DNA of 64,000 nucleotides, from assembly GCA_900618795.1 (NCBI GenBank), contig UYJD01000004.1, positions 551,072 through 615,071 on the forward strand. The letters are read 5' to 3'. Below are positions 9,320 through 22,100 of the stretch, piece after piece. Made by a program: the position numbers and the translations under genes. A model generated the notes under the pieces. It had not been told where the DNA came from and did not search any database. It saw only the letters and a list, made by a program, of their open reading frames with translations. The number at the start of each line of letters is the position of its first letter. The first letter of the stretch is position 1. The DNA comes from Cyanodermella asteris. Taxonomy: Eukaryota; Ascomycota; Lecanoromycetes; Ostropales; Stictidaceae.

Positions 9320-12013
9320 TGTGTAGGAAGAGCGCTCAGGGCGAGCAGTTGAGAGAGATGAATACTGCTGCGGGGATGAGCTGTACAATGTCCAACGGCG
9401 AGCTGCTCATTTCGTGATGGTGTGTGGTGAGAAGACACAAGGGATGCTATTGTGGACTGGTTCCAGCGGACCAGCTCCGACAATGCTGCGTGATGTTGCT
9501 GTCTCGGTAATGCGCAACAACGACTCTGCAATGGCGCAACAGATCGTGATCCTAGATCAAACACGCAAAGTCAAGGGAGCTTGGTCGCTCTCCCACTTGA
9601 ATCTGCTCGTTGGACCCAAAAAACGTTGTTCAATCCGTCCAGTCGATGGGTGAAATGTCGCGACAGTCGAATCCCACCAGTAATCGCTCCCACGCCGACG
9701 AGGGCGGGCCCTCAGTCTTCAAATTGATGTGCAGTCCTCCAAGAGCCCTCCATGGATATAACACAGCAGGACCGCTGTTCGATTGCAAGACCGCCAGGGT
9801 GGCCGTCAGCAGAAGCGGTCCCGTATGTAGAGGGCGGCACCACGGACCTCCTTTCACGTGCAAGTTTGATAATGCGTATGTTCCTTGCTCTTGATTCAGC
9901 ACTTCTGGCTGATTGCGGACTCTTTCGAGGCTTCGTGAATCGCCTTCTTCAGACCAGGCGGGGTCCTGCAGGTCGTGACGAATTGATCCCAGTCACCCGC
10001 AAATAGCGGCGTAAATCCCGACACGGCGCCTCAGTCGATCGCGAAAAGCTGCAGCAACGACAACCGACACGTCGGATCGTGTTGAGAAGATTTGACAGGC
10101 GATGCGGGCGGCAATTGGGCGTTGCGGAAGGAGATATAGCAAGCTGGAGAGAGCAGAAGCATCGTATGAGCTACATAGCAGAGCGCGGCGGAGTTTAACC
10201 TCCACGTTTCTCCGGATCGAAAGACCTTGTCGATCAAGAGCCAGTTTCGGCTGGCGAACAGGGCTACTTGCTGGAACTCAGCTGGAGCGATTTGAAGCTC
10301 GTCACATGTCATCAGCACTGTCGTCACAAATCTCGTCGAAATCGTTGCGATCCGTGCTGGATTATTTATGGGTATCTATACTGGGATCCTATTTCTCTGT
10401 GGCCGAGACAACAGCCTCGTATCAAACTTCCAGCGTCGACGATGTGTAGATGAATATAGCATGAGGCATATGTTGGAGTCCCATCCGTCAGAGATGTTAA
10501 GAAGTGAGATGAACGTCGTGTTGGTACGCAAAACGTGGGAGCGCACTTTGGAGGTCATGCGAGTATTTTCGTCGTCAACAAAACTGGGACACCCCACATC
10601 GCATACCTACAGCCGGTCCGGACACAATGCAATTCTATCTCGCTGCATTTTGCGCTGTTAATGTAGCCCACCTGTTTGAGTGTTTGTGAGAGATTTTTCT
10701 CATGAGGCGGTTACACTGGCCCCACGGAATTATCTCAATTTGGAGTTATCTATGTTTGGACGCGATATCATTTGGGTCTCTATGTATTTCCTGCTGAGCA
10801 AAGCCGACGATGTTTCTGACCGTTGTTTGATTTCTGATGCATCGATGCAGCTACTCCTAGGGAGTTCTCTATGACCAATACATGCGATGAGTGCTTTTGC
10901 CCTCAGCTTTTGCGATTGCGCCTTGGGTCGAGCCCATTGTGATAGCTGGAACATGTCGCCACTTCACACTTCATCTTGAATAGGCCCTGAAAATGTCTCG
11001 GGCATAACTAGTACATAGCGGACATTGTCCACAAAAACCGGCCTTCCGCAGAGCCATATCATCAGAATTAACGTGACTTGTGATGGTGGTCTTGCATTTG
11101 CACGGTTCTGTCTGACGAGACATAGGACTCACTCGAAGCCTGGCGATGTTCCCGAATTCCGAAGCACGCAGGATTGCCCACTTCATTTAGCCGGAGCAGA
11201 GAAGCTCGGACGGTCATCGCATCCGCAATATCCAGCCGGCATACCTTCTCCCACAACACGACGGATGCCTTGTCGCGGTTAGCCACTCATCATCGCCGGT
11301 GCGATTCATTTCGCGAGCGGAAGTTGCGGCCGTCAGCAATGGTATCAATATGACAAGAGCGGCATCCTTCCGTCAAAGACCGAGCTCAGGCTCGCACGGT
11401 CGCGTCCTGGACAGGGTGCTATCCACCGCGAACTTGGCATCGAAATGTGTCGGAATGTTTTGAGGCTCTGGCGAAACACTCGAATATGCATTTCCCACGT
11501 GCCGCACCACCAAACTTATCGAGCCATGGATCTAGATGTGGCGAATGTTGGCCATCCTCCGGTGAGGCCGAACCGGACAAAAGAAGCTGGGACCCAGGGC
11601 GGCCGACGGTAAAGCTCTCCACCTTTATGGTCGATGACGCAAAGCTGCCGTAAAACATCGATCTGATAGGCGCGCGTGCCTCACGATTGTTCGGGTCCTG
11701 ACCATCACAGCGGTGCGCCCAAAGAAAAGCTGCTTTGCGATGCTGTTCTGGATGCGGGTACGGGTGGCGGTGCGAGTGCCGCGCGGGTAATTAAGCGAGC
11801 ACGAGGTTGAAGAATTGACTGGTCTCGGTAGGTCAGATCGGTCCTAAACTGGAGCCTCATTTTCCGAAATTGCGGACGATCGCCGGAGGTGACATCTCAA
11901 TTGCTCACGTAAAGAGACATCATGAGCAGGATAAAGTTTTCCTCTCCCGCAATAAACTTTGCAGGCTTCCCAACAGCCCGATCGCGGACGCTGTTCAATG
12001 AGACGACCCAGCA
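9320..12013. other. Gene-poor stretch
   Basis: About 2.7 kb with only short, unrelated open frames on both strands, none with recognisable motifs, good start context and splice signals together. I see no transposase, reverse transcriptase, RNA gene or tandem repeat in it. Confidence 0.45.
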
Positions 12014-12292
12014 TCATTGTTTGCTATCCCAGTATCGCTTGACCGCATCGCGGATGAGGTCGGATTCGCCAAGAGTTGATCGGTAAAAGTTGAAAATGAC
12101 GAATTCTGCGTCGCTCATCACGTAGTGATGGGGGTTTGACTGAAGTCGCGACAAAAGCTCCTGCAGAGCGCGTTCCATTATCTGGGCTGCGTTTTCGGGA
12201 ACCTGTTCCTGGTCGCCTGGTTCATGATTCCTCACTGCATTCACCAAGCAGGCAACCTGCCCAGCATCGAGGTGACGACCAACGTCAGGCAT
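12014..12292 (-). CDS. Small hypothetical protein
   Basis: Intact frame of 92 aa beginning MPDVGRHLDAGQVACLVNAV and ending KRYWDSKQ. The composition is that of a soluble, mostly helical protein: two amphipathic helices (about residues 10-22 and 37-54) and a C-terminal segment SDAEFVIFNFYRSTLGESDLIRDAVKRYW. No signal peptide, no membrane segment and no known family is recognised. The frame has normal amino-acid usage and is the only such frame in several kilobases, which is why it is reported. A short upstream exon cannot be excluded. Confidence 0.5.
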   Translation of the reverse strand: MPDVGRHLDAGQVACLVNAVRNHEPGDQEQVPENAAQIMERALQELLSRLQSNPHHYVMSDAEFVIFNFYRSTLGESDLIRDAVKRYWDSKQ

Positions 12293-15200
12293 GGTGGAGA
12301 CCAAAGAGTAAAATGAGCGACAGCCAACAATAGCAGTGTGAAAGGATAGGGAACTCGAAGAATACGATCTTTTCGAAATGGAGAAGGATGGGGATTTACT
12401 TCATATTAAGCAGTTGGCGGCGGCAGGTCACGCGGATTTTGAATCCAGCCGACATTGACGGGAGCGTTCCACCGTCTGACAACTGAGCCTGACAAGGGCG
12501 AAAGCTAAGACTGAAGCTAAAGCTTGAGGAAGACAGGAAGACCCACCTGAAAATGGCGAGAAGGGAGCTCCTGGGAACAGCCACCATGGCCGGGCGAAGC
12601 GGCACGTACGGAACCACAGAGGCAGAACTGGGATTTTAGAAAGTAAATGTAGGAAAGCATGTCCGAAGCAACCAACAGACACCTTGTACACACCACCCTG
12701 GCGGACAGAAGGGCTGCGAACGAAGTCGGGGAACCCTGCGTACCAGTCGCGAGCGAGTCAGACATGAAGCCAAAGCCTGGAACCCGCCGTGCTGGAACAG
12801 GCTCTGGTCCGAGATGGCTCTTATCTAGATTTCAGAGAAGAGTTCATTGGCAGTCGTGGGCCGAGCGTTGACGGTAAGGTGGCGTGTAACACCAAAGGTG
12901 TCCTATCGATTACCACAGCGGGAATGTAAGGCTTCGTAATATTCCGTAGCAAGGTGGAGGCAACTTGACCGGTGGTGGGTGGGGTTGGAGCGCCAGGTGG
13001 GACAGACCGGGCGTAGCATCATTAGCATCATCGCGCAGCTTGGGCCCTAACGACGACCAGGTAGCAAAGCAAGCTGTAAGCCGCGGATGAGAACGTCGGA
13101 AGCGACGTGTCCAGCGTCTGAAATAGAAAGTTTGAAGCGGAAGTCTAGGTGACATCGAAGCTTGTCGAAAAGTCGGTTTATTCTTCTCGGGCCATCTCTG
13201 CCGCCGTGCCAATCGATCTGCGAGCTCTCGTGCTCAGCGCTGCCTCCCACTCTTGCACTGACACACGCCCATGACGGGTCATGCAGCTAATTGTGACACC
13301 TCGTTGCATCGACGATGTGCCGTCAGCAATGAAACCTCTGCTAATCTCTGGATCTTCCCCAGATTGCGCGAGTCAAGCAGTGGTCGACAAAGTCGTTCCT
13401 GCCGAGCATGATCGTACGAATCACGTTCAGGCCTGTCAGGCTAGCTGGGCAAGCGAAGATTCTCAACAATCTCGATGCCTTGATCAAAAACTGTGTGGTT
13501 GTGCAGACTGTGCCGCATGCTTGCGAGTTGGCTGCTGTGGAGGCACAACGTTCTGTGCGTGCATCCCCACTGGCAAATGACCCTTGTCTCGATTGCACTT
13601 GAAATGGAAGCCGAAGCTTCAGGGGTTGCGTGGATTCAAGCTCAAGTGCTGAATGGTACCCAATGACTCTTCCCACGAGCGTTCGCTGGCACTATCAGTA
13701 ACCTTGCTATTGCAGCCTGCGGATAGAGCCGCACGTCACTCGAAAATCTGTTGGAGACAACGAACAAAAGAGCGTACGTAAATGAAGGCTTCAAGCCATG
13801 CTTGGATCGGCGCTGTGCTTCCATGGAAGACTCCGCTGTGGATTGGCTTCGAGACCATCGGGGAGCGAGTGTCGTAATGATGCAGGGCGGAGAGACTTCG
13901 GCATCGGGAAAGGCGCCAAAGTTGCAGGGTACTGGGCCTAAATACTGACAGATAGCTTCCTTCAGATGTCTCCAAGAAACCAGGAGCTTTGGATCATGGT
14001 GGACCAGAGGGGACAACCCATTTCGAGCAGTTTGATTGGGTTGAAGGCGGCTTGTTGGCGATTAGCTGAACAGCTTTGAGAGGATTACCGAAGCCCTGGA
14101 CGGCGACGACTGACTCGCATTGGCTTCTTGCATCCTTCAAGGAACATTCCACGGAATTGGGGCCGCGTTTGATAATGGTCATGCATTGATTAGTTGAGGC
14201 AGTTACTATTTCAGATATTGCGGTCTGCATTACCAGGCCGGGCCGTCCACACAGAGGCCTTCTTTAACGAACGGGCGTTTATCCGCGCGCACAAGCACGA
14301 GCGAGTCTTGGTCACCGTCACGCCGGCTCACAGTGTATGAAGGGACGCATTGCCCCGCTGCAGTAGCCGATGAAGGTCTTGATGGTGGTGCGGATGATCA
14401 TTGAATGGCGAAAGTTGGTTTCACGAATGTGGTGGATTACCATGACGAGGTGGGCGGATCAAAATGTGTACATGGAGTATCCCTGCATTCTCGGGACGCC
14501 CGTGGCCACGTTCGTGAGGTTAAAACTCCGGTCACAAGTCGCATTTGGGTCTTTTAGCTCAAGCCCTATGGATTGGGGATCGCGATGACATGCACTTTCG
14601 GCGGGGGTTCCTTTTCCACCCGGCAATCATTGATGCAGGACGCGGAAGTGCGGCAATTGAACAGCAACACGGTTAAGATGGCGTTCCACTTTCAAGCCCC
14701 CGTGTATGCCGGGAGGAGCATGGACCATGCTCGAAGATCAAGCTTCACGGGATGAATGACTAGCTGATGACTGACTTGCTGGATTGCAGTAGTTACCTAG
14801 TTGTATAGCTGTGAGCCAGCCGGCGAGTTTGAAGTTGTGTCCCTTCTGCTTGTAGACCGAGCGATGTGCAATTCGACAAACGGAAGCAGGCACCGTATCT
14901 CAGTCGGCGTTGAGTGTCTGGACTGGGACAAAGGCAATGGATTTGTGCACGTACCTCCGAACAATTGCGTGGCACATCAGGTCCACAAAGTTAGGGATCG
15001 TACCAATAGCGCCATCGGAATTGCGTCCGTACGAATTATTCGAAGGATGCGTTTTTGAGACATGCCAACTCGAGGCGCCGCGTTCGAGTCCATCCGTATA
15101 ATGCAGAACGCATTGCAAGAAAAGGCGGGAGCTTCGGGGAAACGCAGCACGCCCGTTGGCAGTATAGTACGCTTGAGTGCCTTAGTCTAGGATGCAGATT

Positions 15201-15858
15201 ACCATACATGTGCTTATGGGATATTATCACGACCGGGGGCAAAACAGGATATTCGGCTGATTTCAGCATGAGAAGGATCAGCACCAAGCGTTACGGCGTT
15301 CTCTTTTGCGGGCAGTGTAAATGCAACAATCATGTGAAGATGTGGATGATGCCGGTCACAAGACCAGCCCACGGGGAGGTTGAGCTTTAAACAAAGGCAA
15401 GCTATCGAGACAAGCTTGTGTGTGTTCTGATCACGCTGAACATGGAGCTGTACGCTGCAAGCAATGTCACGTACCTGGGTGGTTTGAACATGGTCTTTGC
15501 TGAATGCCTAGGAACGAACATGTGTTTTAGGCATTACAAAGCTCGCTGGCAGGAAGCAGAAACCCCAGCTAACATGCTGACAAGCCCAGGAACTTGTGAA
15601 TAGAAGAGATGAGTTGATAGTTCCACATATCTTTGGCGGAAAAAAGGTACATACGTTTGAACACGAAAAGTCGGCGGAAAGCGACTCCGAAGCCGGGTTC
15701 CGTTGCGTCAGCGCTAAAAGCTATTTCGTGCAAGAAAGCTGCCAGGCATTTCACGAAGCGACACGACCATCATTGACCGCCATTCCTGCCTGCAGCGACT
15801 CGTCAGCTTCAATTGTTGATATACCTGAGCTTCTTCCGCTGGCCGGGCCATTCTCAGA
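12293..15858. other. Gene-poor stretch
   Basis: About 3.6 kb without a supportable gene on either strand. Open frames are short and shift strand repeatedly; no mobile-element protein, tRNA or repeat array is seen. Confidence 0.45.
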
Positions 15859-16755
15859 ATGAACACGCAGCGCGTCGTGGGCGAGGCAGCTGCGCTATTC
15901 GCCCGTCAAGGAGCTCGCAGCCACAGGCAACAGCTTCGCTTCTTCACCTCAACACCCTCTACAGCTTCGTCGAATGCAAGCTCGAATCCGAAGACCTCAC
16001 CCCTTCTCGATCTCTTCTTCCGTCATGCCACACGACCCTCAGTCCGACATCTCTTCTCCAGGCAACGAGGGACCCAGCGCCGGCTCATGTCAGATAAGAA
16101 GCCCAACGCCTCTTCATCCAAAGACTACAATCCGACCAAGAACCTGGGCTCGCCAGCACCCGTCGAGACTACGAAGAACCTTACGTTATCGGAACGGTTG
16201 AAAAAGTTGTCAAGAGAATATGGTTGGAGCGCGCTCGGCGTGTACATGGCACTTTCTGCCCTCGACTTTCCATTCTGTTTCCTGGCAGTCAGACTCATCG
16301 GAACAGAGAAGATTGCGGCAGCCGAGCATGCGGTCGTCAATTTCGTGAAGAGAGCGATTCCGTTCCAGATACCAGAGAAGTGGGGTGGACAAGGGAGGTT
16401 GAAGAAGAAGCCGGAGGAGGTCGATGGAGCGGCTAAAATGGGCCACGACCACGGTGTTCTGCAGGCCGAGGAACAGAACAAAGGCGACAGCGCAAGTAAG
16501 TACTGTTCCATGGATGTGCGGGAGCGAGCGAACATGGACTCCAACGTGCCTTATGGGCCGGGGGTTGCAGGGGATCCACGTGCTGACTCTGCCACAGGCA
16601 TCTGGACCCAGCTCGCCCTCGCATACGCCATCCACAAATCGTTCATCTTCGTGCGAGTGCCTCTGACGGCGGCCGTCCTGCCCAAGGTTGTCAAAACTCT
16701 ACGAAGCTGGGGCTGGAACATCGGCAAGCGAACTCCGAAAGCCAAAGCAGCGTAG
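15859..16755 (+). CDS. DUF1279/FAM210-type mitochondrial protein (Nat2-like)
   Basis: Two exons (15859-16495 and 16598-16755) give 264 aa. The N-terminus (MNTQRVVGEAAALFARQ... then RSHRQQLRFFTSTPS) is Arg/Ser-rich and lacks acids, as in a mitochondrial targeting sequence. Around residues 110-160 lies the DUF1279 signature LSERLKKLSREYGWSALGVY followed by ALDFPFCFLAVRLIG, with a predicted membrane helix. The second part, IWTQLALAYAIHKSFIFVRV and LPKVVKTLRSWGWNIGKR, completes the domain after the intron (donor GTAAGTAC, acceptor CCACAG). Yeast Nat2 and animal FAM210 proteins carry this domain in mitochondria. The 102-nt intron is open in frame, so an unspliced form would also translate; skipping it removes a Gly/Pro/Asp-rich stretch unlike the rest. 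Confidence 0.85.
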   Translation: MNTQRVVGEAAALFARQGARSHRQQLRFFTSTPSTASSNASSNPKTSPLLDLFFRHATRPSVRHLFSRQRGTQRRLMSDKKPNASSSKDYNPTKNLGSPAPVETTKNLTLSERLKKLSREYGWSALGVYMALSALDFPFCFLAVRLIGTEKIAAAEHAVVNFVKRAIPFQIPEKWGGQGRLKKKPEEVDGAAKMGHDHGVLQAEEQNKGDSASKYCSMDVRERANMDSNVPYGPGVAGDPRADSATGIWTQLALAYAIHKSFIFVRVPLTAAVLPKVVKTLRSWGWNIGKRTPKAKAA

Positions 16756-17255
16756 CCGGCGCTTCAAGACCATCTCGGCCCGGTTTTTTTTTTCTTTTCC
16801 CGTGCGACTTCTCCTCGCCAAGATAGACACTCTACACGTTGCTTCCTGTAAGATACACTTCGGCCTGCTGGTGCAGCAATCGATGATAGATTCCCATCCG
16901 ACGCCGGAATCGCCTTCTCTCTTAGCCATGCTTGCGTGTTCGAGCGCGCATCTCCTGCAGCACCCTTGGAAATCCGAGCAGCGGCCAATTACAGAGCGCC
17001 ATTTCTCTCCGCCACCCGCTGCCACACCACACTCGACCGATTCTCTTTTCGACTGACTTGCAGTTCTGTGCCGTGTCTCCGCGCGTTCATTACTATTTTC
17101 CGTTGTCTGATTCGTACTTGTTGGCAGTGAAGCTTTTGTTCTCCTCGTCTCGTTACAACCCACCAAGGCAAGGCTGTCGCCGGCCGGCCGGCCTCGCTCA
17201 CGACGTTCATACAGTTCGTCGAGCACGACACATCCCAACAAATCGTGGCTATGTT
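16756..17255. other. Intergenic / 5' leader
   Basis: 500 bases between two genes on the same strand. The frame of the downstream gene is open through most of it but without an ATG. It has a T-rich tract (16783-16800) just after the upstream gene that may be 3'-end sequence. Confidence 0.4.
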
Positions 17256-18623
17256 ATGGAAGAATCAACTATAGTCAGGCCAGTTCGCCCAGATACTGGT
17301 GCTCGACTCCCTCGAACGTCGCAAACGACACTTGCTGGCCTCACCAACGCCACCACAATCGATGGCCTGATTCCAAGTCCCATCGTCACCATGGGTCTTG
17401 ATCCCGAGCAATCGGCGTCGAATTCTGATTCAAAATCGCAGATAATGTCAAAACTCAATTCAGATCCACCGACTCAATTGACATCGAGACCGATCACCGC
17501 CAAGTCGACCGCCACAGCAACAGCTTTAGCAAGTGCTACCACCGCCGCCGCTCCAGCAACCGCACAAGGCAGTACACCAGATGCTGCACAAACAACTGCA
17601 CAGGAAACAAAACCAACAGCAACAACTCTCAGCCCCTCCTCCCACCCGGGCGCTCTCCCCGCCTCCACAAACACCACCGCTCCCAAAACCCCCCTCCTCC
17701 GCGCTCTCGAAGCTCTCCGCAACCTCGAAATCAAAAACGAACCCCGCAACGCTCGGGGCCTAACTCGCGCCGAATGCGCCCGCGAGCGCTGGCGGGTGAG
17801 CGAAAACTCCTCGCACAAACACGGCATGACAGACGCAGAATGGCATGCGTTCGCAAACGAGCCCGTCTTCAAGGGCGCCACATTTCGGATCCCGGATTAT
17901 GAAAAGGAGTACAGCGAAGACAAGGCACGACCAGGTGACGAAGATTACGATGTGCTGGTGGGGCCGAAGCTGGAAGTCTGGGTCGAGCTACGGGGTCTGC
18001 AGCAGGGGGTTTGCGGGTGGGTCCTGAGGGCCGAGGGCGGCAATGCGGGAAGTGCTGGTGGTGGCGGCGTCGATGACGACCGGATGACGGAGCCAGGATC
18101 TCCGGGCGGGATGGCCATGTCGATTGCCGCCCCCGAGAGCCCGGTGGCGAGCACAGCAGATCTCAGCCTCCGCAGCATGCGCTCCTTCCCGTACACCATC
18201 GGCCGCGGCGACGCCAGCCTCCGCGGCCCAAACACCAACGCCGGAAGCATGATCTTCTCGCGCATCAGCTCCCGCCTGGGCACCCGCGACGCGACCTCTT
18301 CCCGCGCCAGCATCCTCAGCAACCAAAACAACGCCTCCCGAAACCCTGCCGACGGCTCGGCGACCCCGACCTCCTCCATGCCGCCCGGCAGCACCGCGAC
18401 CAGCATGGCCGGATCCCCGCGTCCCGGCCGGGCTCCCGGACAGAGGAGGAATAGCGGGAGTTTCAAGGTCTGGCTCAAGGAGAAGAGGAACCATTATCGG
18501 GAGATGCCGAGGCGGGTGCCGTATCAGAGTCCCGTGCTGAGTTATGGGCAGAGGATCAGTCAGCGCTTCATGAATTATGAGCATGAGCCGAAGGGGTATT
18601 GTCGGAAGAGGCGGTCCGTGTGA
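17256..18623 (+). CDS. Hypothetical low-complexity protein
   Basis: Single exon, 455 aa starting MEESTIVRPVRPDTGARLPR. Another ATG in a different frame (17251) lies only five bases upstream. The first 150 residues are rich in Thr, Ser, Ala and Pro and look disordered. A more ordered block at about 155-250 reads ARGLTRAECARERWRVSENS, DAEWHAFANEPVFKG and DEDYDVLVGPKLEVWVELR, followed by a Gly-rich linker and a second Ser-rich segment. The C-terminus is basic: SFKVWLKEKRNHYREMPRRV and YEHEPKGYCRKRRSV. I do not recognise the family. The ordered block, the high third-position GC and the uninterrupted length support a real gene. A nuclear role is possible from the basic tail but is only a guess. 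Confidence 0.7.
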   Translation: MEESTIVRPVRPDTGARLPRTSQTTLAGLTNATTIDGLIPSPIVTMGLDPEQSASNSDSKSQIMSKLNSDPPTQLTSRPITAKSTATATALASATTAAAPATAQGSTPDAAQTTAQETKPTATTLSPSSHPGALPASTNTTAPKTPLLRALEALRNLEIKNEPRNARGLTRAECARERWRVSENSSHKHGMTDAEWHAFANEPVFKGATFRIPDYEKEYSEDKARPGDEDYDVLVGPKLEVWVELRGLQQGVCGWVLRAEGGNAGSAGGGGVDDDRMTEPGSPGGMAMSIAAPESPVASTADLSLRSMRSFPYTIGRGDASLRGPNTNAGSMIFSRISSRLGTRDATSSRASILSNQNNASRNPADGSATPTSSMPPGSTATSMAGSPRPGRAPGQRRNSGSFKVWLKEKRNHYREMPRRVPYQSPVLSYGQRISQRFMNYEHEPKGYCRKRRSV

Positions 18624-19156
18624 GGGGTCGGGAGGGGGCCATATGGTGCGTTGCTGAAGGAGAGAGACACACACAGAGAGAGACGAGGACACGGATAATT
18701 GAGCTCGCCGGGAATGCGACGAATGAAGTTCGTGAGGTGGGATTAGGGGCCCTCCCGTCTCCGACTTGCGCAAATGAATCTTAAGCCCCGGACGAATATG
18801 GAGAATGGCACGATGAAAGTAATTCCAGAAGAAGTTTGCAGATTCGAGAATGGGAAGACAAAGGACATTTGGACAAGAGCTTCGAGATTGGAACTACGGC
18901 GCACGACGGTACATCTTTGCACGACCTTCTTACATTCACCAACATTTTCTTGCTTTTTCCGTCATCGCAGCAATCGGCGTATTGATTTTTCTCGCAGTCA
19001 AGTTTTCTCGCAACGCATTTTGAGGTTTCCTCATTTACGACCGAGCGGCCGGGGGCATTGAAGGGGGCTACATCACTATTATTAGGAGGCAACTCTGGAC
19101 TTTTTCATCATATTGTACATAGCTTTCTTACATACGTTTATGTTGATTTGAACTTT
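18624..19156. other. Intergenic between convergent genes
   Basis: 3' flanks of the low-complexity gene and of the RRN6-like gene. It includes a short GA/CA-rich simple stretch (about 18660-18690). No gene seen. Confidence 0.5.
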
Positions 19157-22100
19157 TCAAAATCCTTTCTTCCGCTTTTTACCTCTATGTGGTGTCGTTT
19201 GGCTCAATGCCATCTGACTCGCACTTTGCAACGGTACCTGGCTCGACCGTATCTGCAAATTCGACCTCATCGTTGGCGACGAAGGGATCTGCTGCTGCGA
19301 CGAAGATGGCGTCTGCAAAGACAAGGTCTGCGACGGGCTCCCAGCCGCAGCTGATAGAGGCGCAACCGGTACGTTCCGTCTCCTCGCCGCATTCCGAGGA
19401 CTCATGTTCCGAAACGGCGACACCACCGGGTGCGGACTCGACCTCTGCTGCGTGAGGCGCAACGACTGGCTACTGACGAGCTTTGGGGGCTGCTTCTCCG
19501 GCAACGCCGGCAGAGCCTGGATCTTCCGCCTCCATTCCGCCTCCTCGGCTTCGAGCTGTGCCAGCATCGGTGTACCGCCGTAGACGAGTTCCCGCCAGGT
19601 TTCCGTACGTGGGTCCTTACCGTTGACCCATTGTTTGCGCGCTTGTTCCAGGTTTCCGTCCTTGAGCTTTTCCGTCCAGGGCCCGATGACGCCGAGGCCG
19701 GCGAGCGTTGAGAAAGGGTGTCGTTGGTCTTCTGGCTTGGCGGGGAACATGTCGGACAAGGCGGGTCCAGAGCCGGGGATGTACGGGTCGTCCGAGTCGG
19801 GCACTACTGGGGAGCTGGACATTGGGTAGGCGTCTGGCATGCGTTCGTCCACGGGCGACATGGGTTCGCCTTGTGTGGAATCGGTCGGGCCGAGGGTCTG
19901 GGGCGCAACGCCGATGCTGAGGATGGTCGTGCTGAGCAGGAGCTGTGAAGCAAGCATCTTTGCAAGCCGAGACATTATCGCCTTATTTCGGGCGATTACT
20001 GCTCTGTATGCGTCGTCGACTACTCTTCGGTGACTATTTACGCTATGTTTGCGCCGTTTGTACGTTGGTCGTTCCTTGAACATTTCCTCGGTAACTTCGA
20101 AGAGTTGATGGTACAGGGCAGAGATGTTGGATGTCGCTTCAAATTCAGACAGAAAGTCTGATAGCGCGCCAAAGTCCACTGCCTTTGTCGAGAGGGTCGT
20201 TGCATGCCCGGCAGCGTAAGTTGGAATGCCTTCTTCTGTTTGTTGCACTAATCCATTCAGGTAGGCGGCGGTCTCCAAGAAGTCGTCGTTGTATGGGGTA
20301 TCTCCTACTGTATCGAACATTGAGTATACTCCAGGATGGAGGTCGGGCTGACCTTTGAGCGCATCCTCGATCAGCTCTCGTGCATCATCACCAGTCATCG
20401 ACGTAGCTAAACGCTTGCCAAGAACGGAACATGGACGGGTGAGATCACATGTTGGCAATTCCTTCCGATGGATACGAGGCCTTCGATAGCCAGGCCGCCA
20501 CTGCGGCGCTGTGAAGGAGTAGGTATCCTCCGATACATCCGAGTCATCCACAACAAAATCGTCGACGATGGAGGCCGCACTTGCATACGAGGAGCTTCGT
20601 GACCGCTTCTTCCACGTCCTTGCGATGATGATGCGCGGTTCGGAGACAGGCTGAAAGGAAAACATCTTGCCTATAATACCGTTCTTCTCGGAGCAAAGAA
20701 GAGCTCGAACGAGACAGCCTTCTCCGCGATATTCCGTTGGAAAGGAGTCCCTCTTCCAATCATTGGGATCGACGACAGGTAGAAGGACCATTCCAGACAA
20801 TGGCGGACGCTCAGTCCATTTTCCGAATTCTGGTCCTAGCGGCGGAGTTGGCGGAGGACTATCCTCTGAGAGAGGAGTATCAAGCATGAATTGTGAGATG
20901 GGGCCTGACAGCAAACGAAACGGCGATTGTGGGCCTGCCAGCTTGTAAGATCGTGCCCAGACTGGAACATCTTGTCTGCCCCTCACAATCACAAAGACAA
21001 CTACGGAAGTCAGTACTTTCAACTTCAACAGTGAACAATGTTTGACTTACTATCGGAGATTATGATGACCTCCAAGGCCAGATCCAGCTCTTCCTTGTTC
21101 TTGTCATGCCTATCGGCTACATCGATAACCATTGGCCCCTGCGCAACGCCTAGCACAAAGGTTGTTTTGTCCGTGTAAGATATGGAAATGACTCTCTTCG
21201 ACGTCACTATCCAAAAAGCCGCCGGACGCATTGGGCATCGCTTCGCATCGACAATCCAATCGCGATGTTTCTCGTCAAAATCTACCAGGTTTGGAGTACG
21301 CATCGGACTGTAGTCGCCGCTGGCATCATAACAGGTCGCAATCCTGCGCCTAGCGGCAAACAGAACTCTCCCATCACGGGACCAGAGAATCCTAGCCCAT
21401 CCATCCCAGTCCATAGCTTTGAGTTTGTCGTTTCTGAGACAACCGCGCAGTTCCATTTTCGGGTGTTCCTGCCTGCCCGCCTCTCTTTTGTGGAAATAGC
21501 GCGACGACCACACTGCCCAATGGCCCATGATGTCGATGATAACAAGCTGTCTCTTCGCCGGGTTGAACGTGACATGGGCAAAGTCAGCTCCGAAGAGTTC
21601 CTTGGCCGTAATTTCGGTGAAAAACCTGGGATTGACGAATGACTCGGGTAAATCGCTCTCGTTGTTCGTGCGCTTGAGGTAGCTTTTGTTTGGTATCCTC
21701 AGCTTTGTTCTGAACTCTGGTCGAAAAAGAGCCACCGAGCCCTGGAATCTGGCAGCAAGAATATCGCCGTATCCGCCATTCTCCTCCAAGAATGCAAGCT
21801 GTCTGATCGGGGTACTCCGATGATCCCACCACCCGGACCGGTGTCTCACCATCCTAGCAGTCACGTTATCATCTTCCTTGTCAAATCGATCGGCGCGAAT
21901 GGTCATCTTGTCGAGCATTTCGAAGCGGATCAATGTTCCATGAGTTCCTGCAACAACTGCGACGATGCCGGTACGGCCGTGTTTGTGCTTATCAACAATA
22001 CGTCCGAGCGCCACACGCTCTCCAAAGGTTGCATCTTCAGCAGTCGCAACAGCCTCAGAAATGTGGTCAAAGTGCCCAAGCCATTTGAGAGTGGACGCGA

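Noticed and set aside
9630-9902. 90-codon minus-strand frame in the gene-poor stretch
   Set aside because: No ATG-supported start with family resemblance, no splice partners, no motif.
16932-17255. N-terminal extension of the low-complexity protein
   Set aside because: The frame is open but starts from TTG; the first usable ATG in frame is at 17256.
17988-18773. Long minus-strand frames opposite the low-complexity gene
   Set aside because: GC-rich antisense shadows with Gly/Arg/Ala-rich translations.
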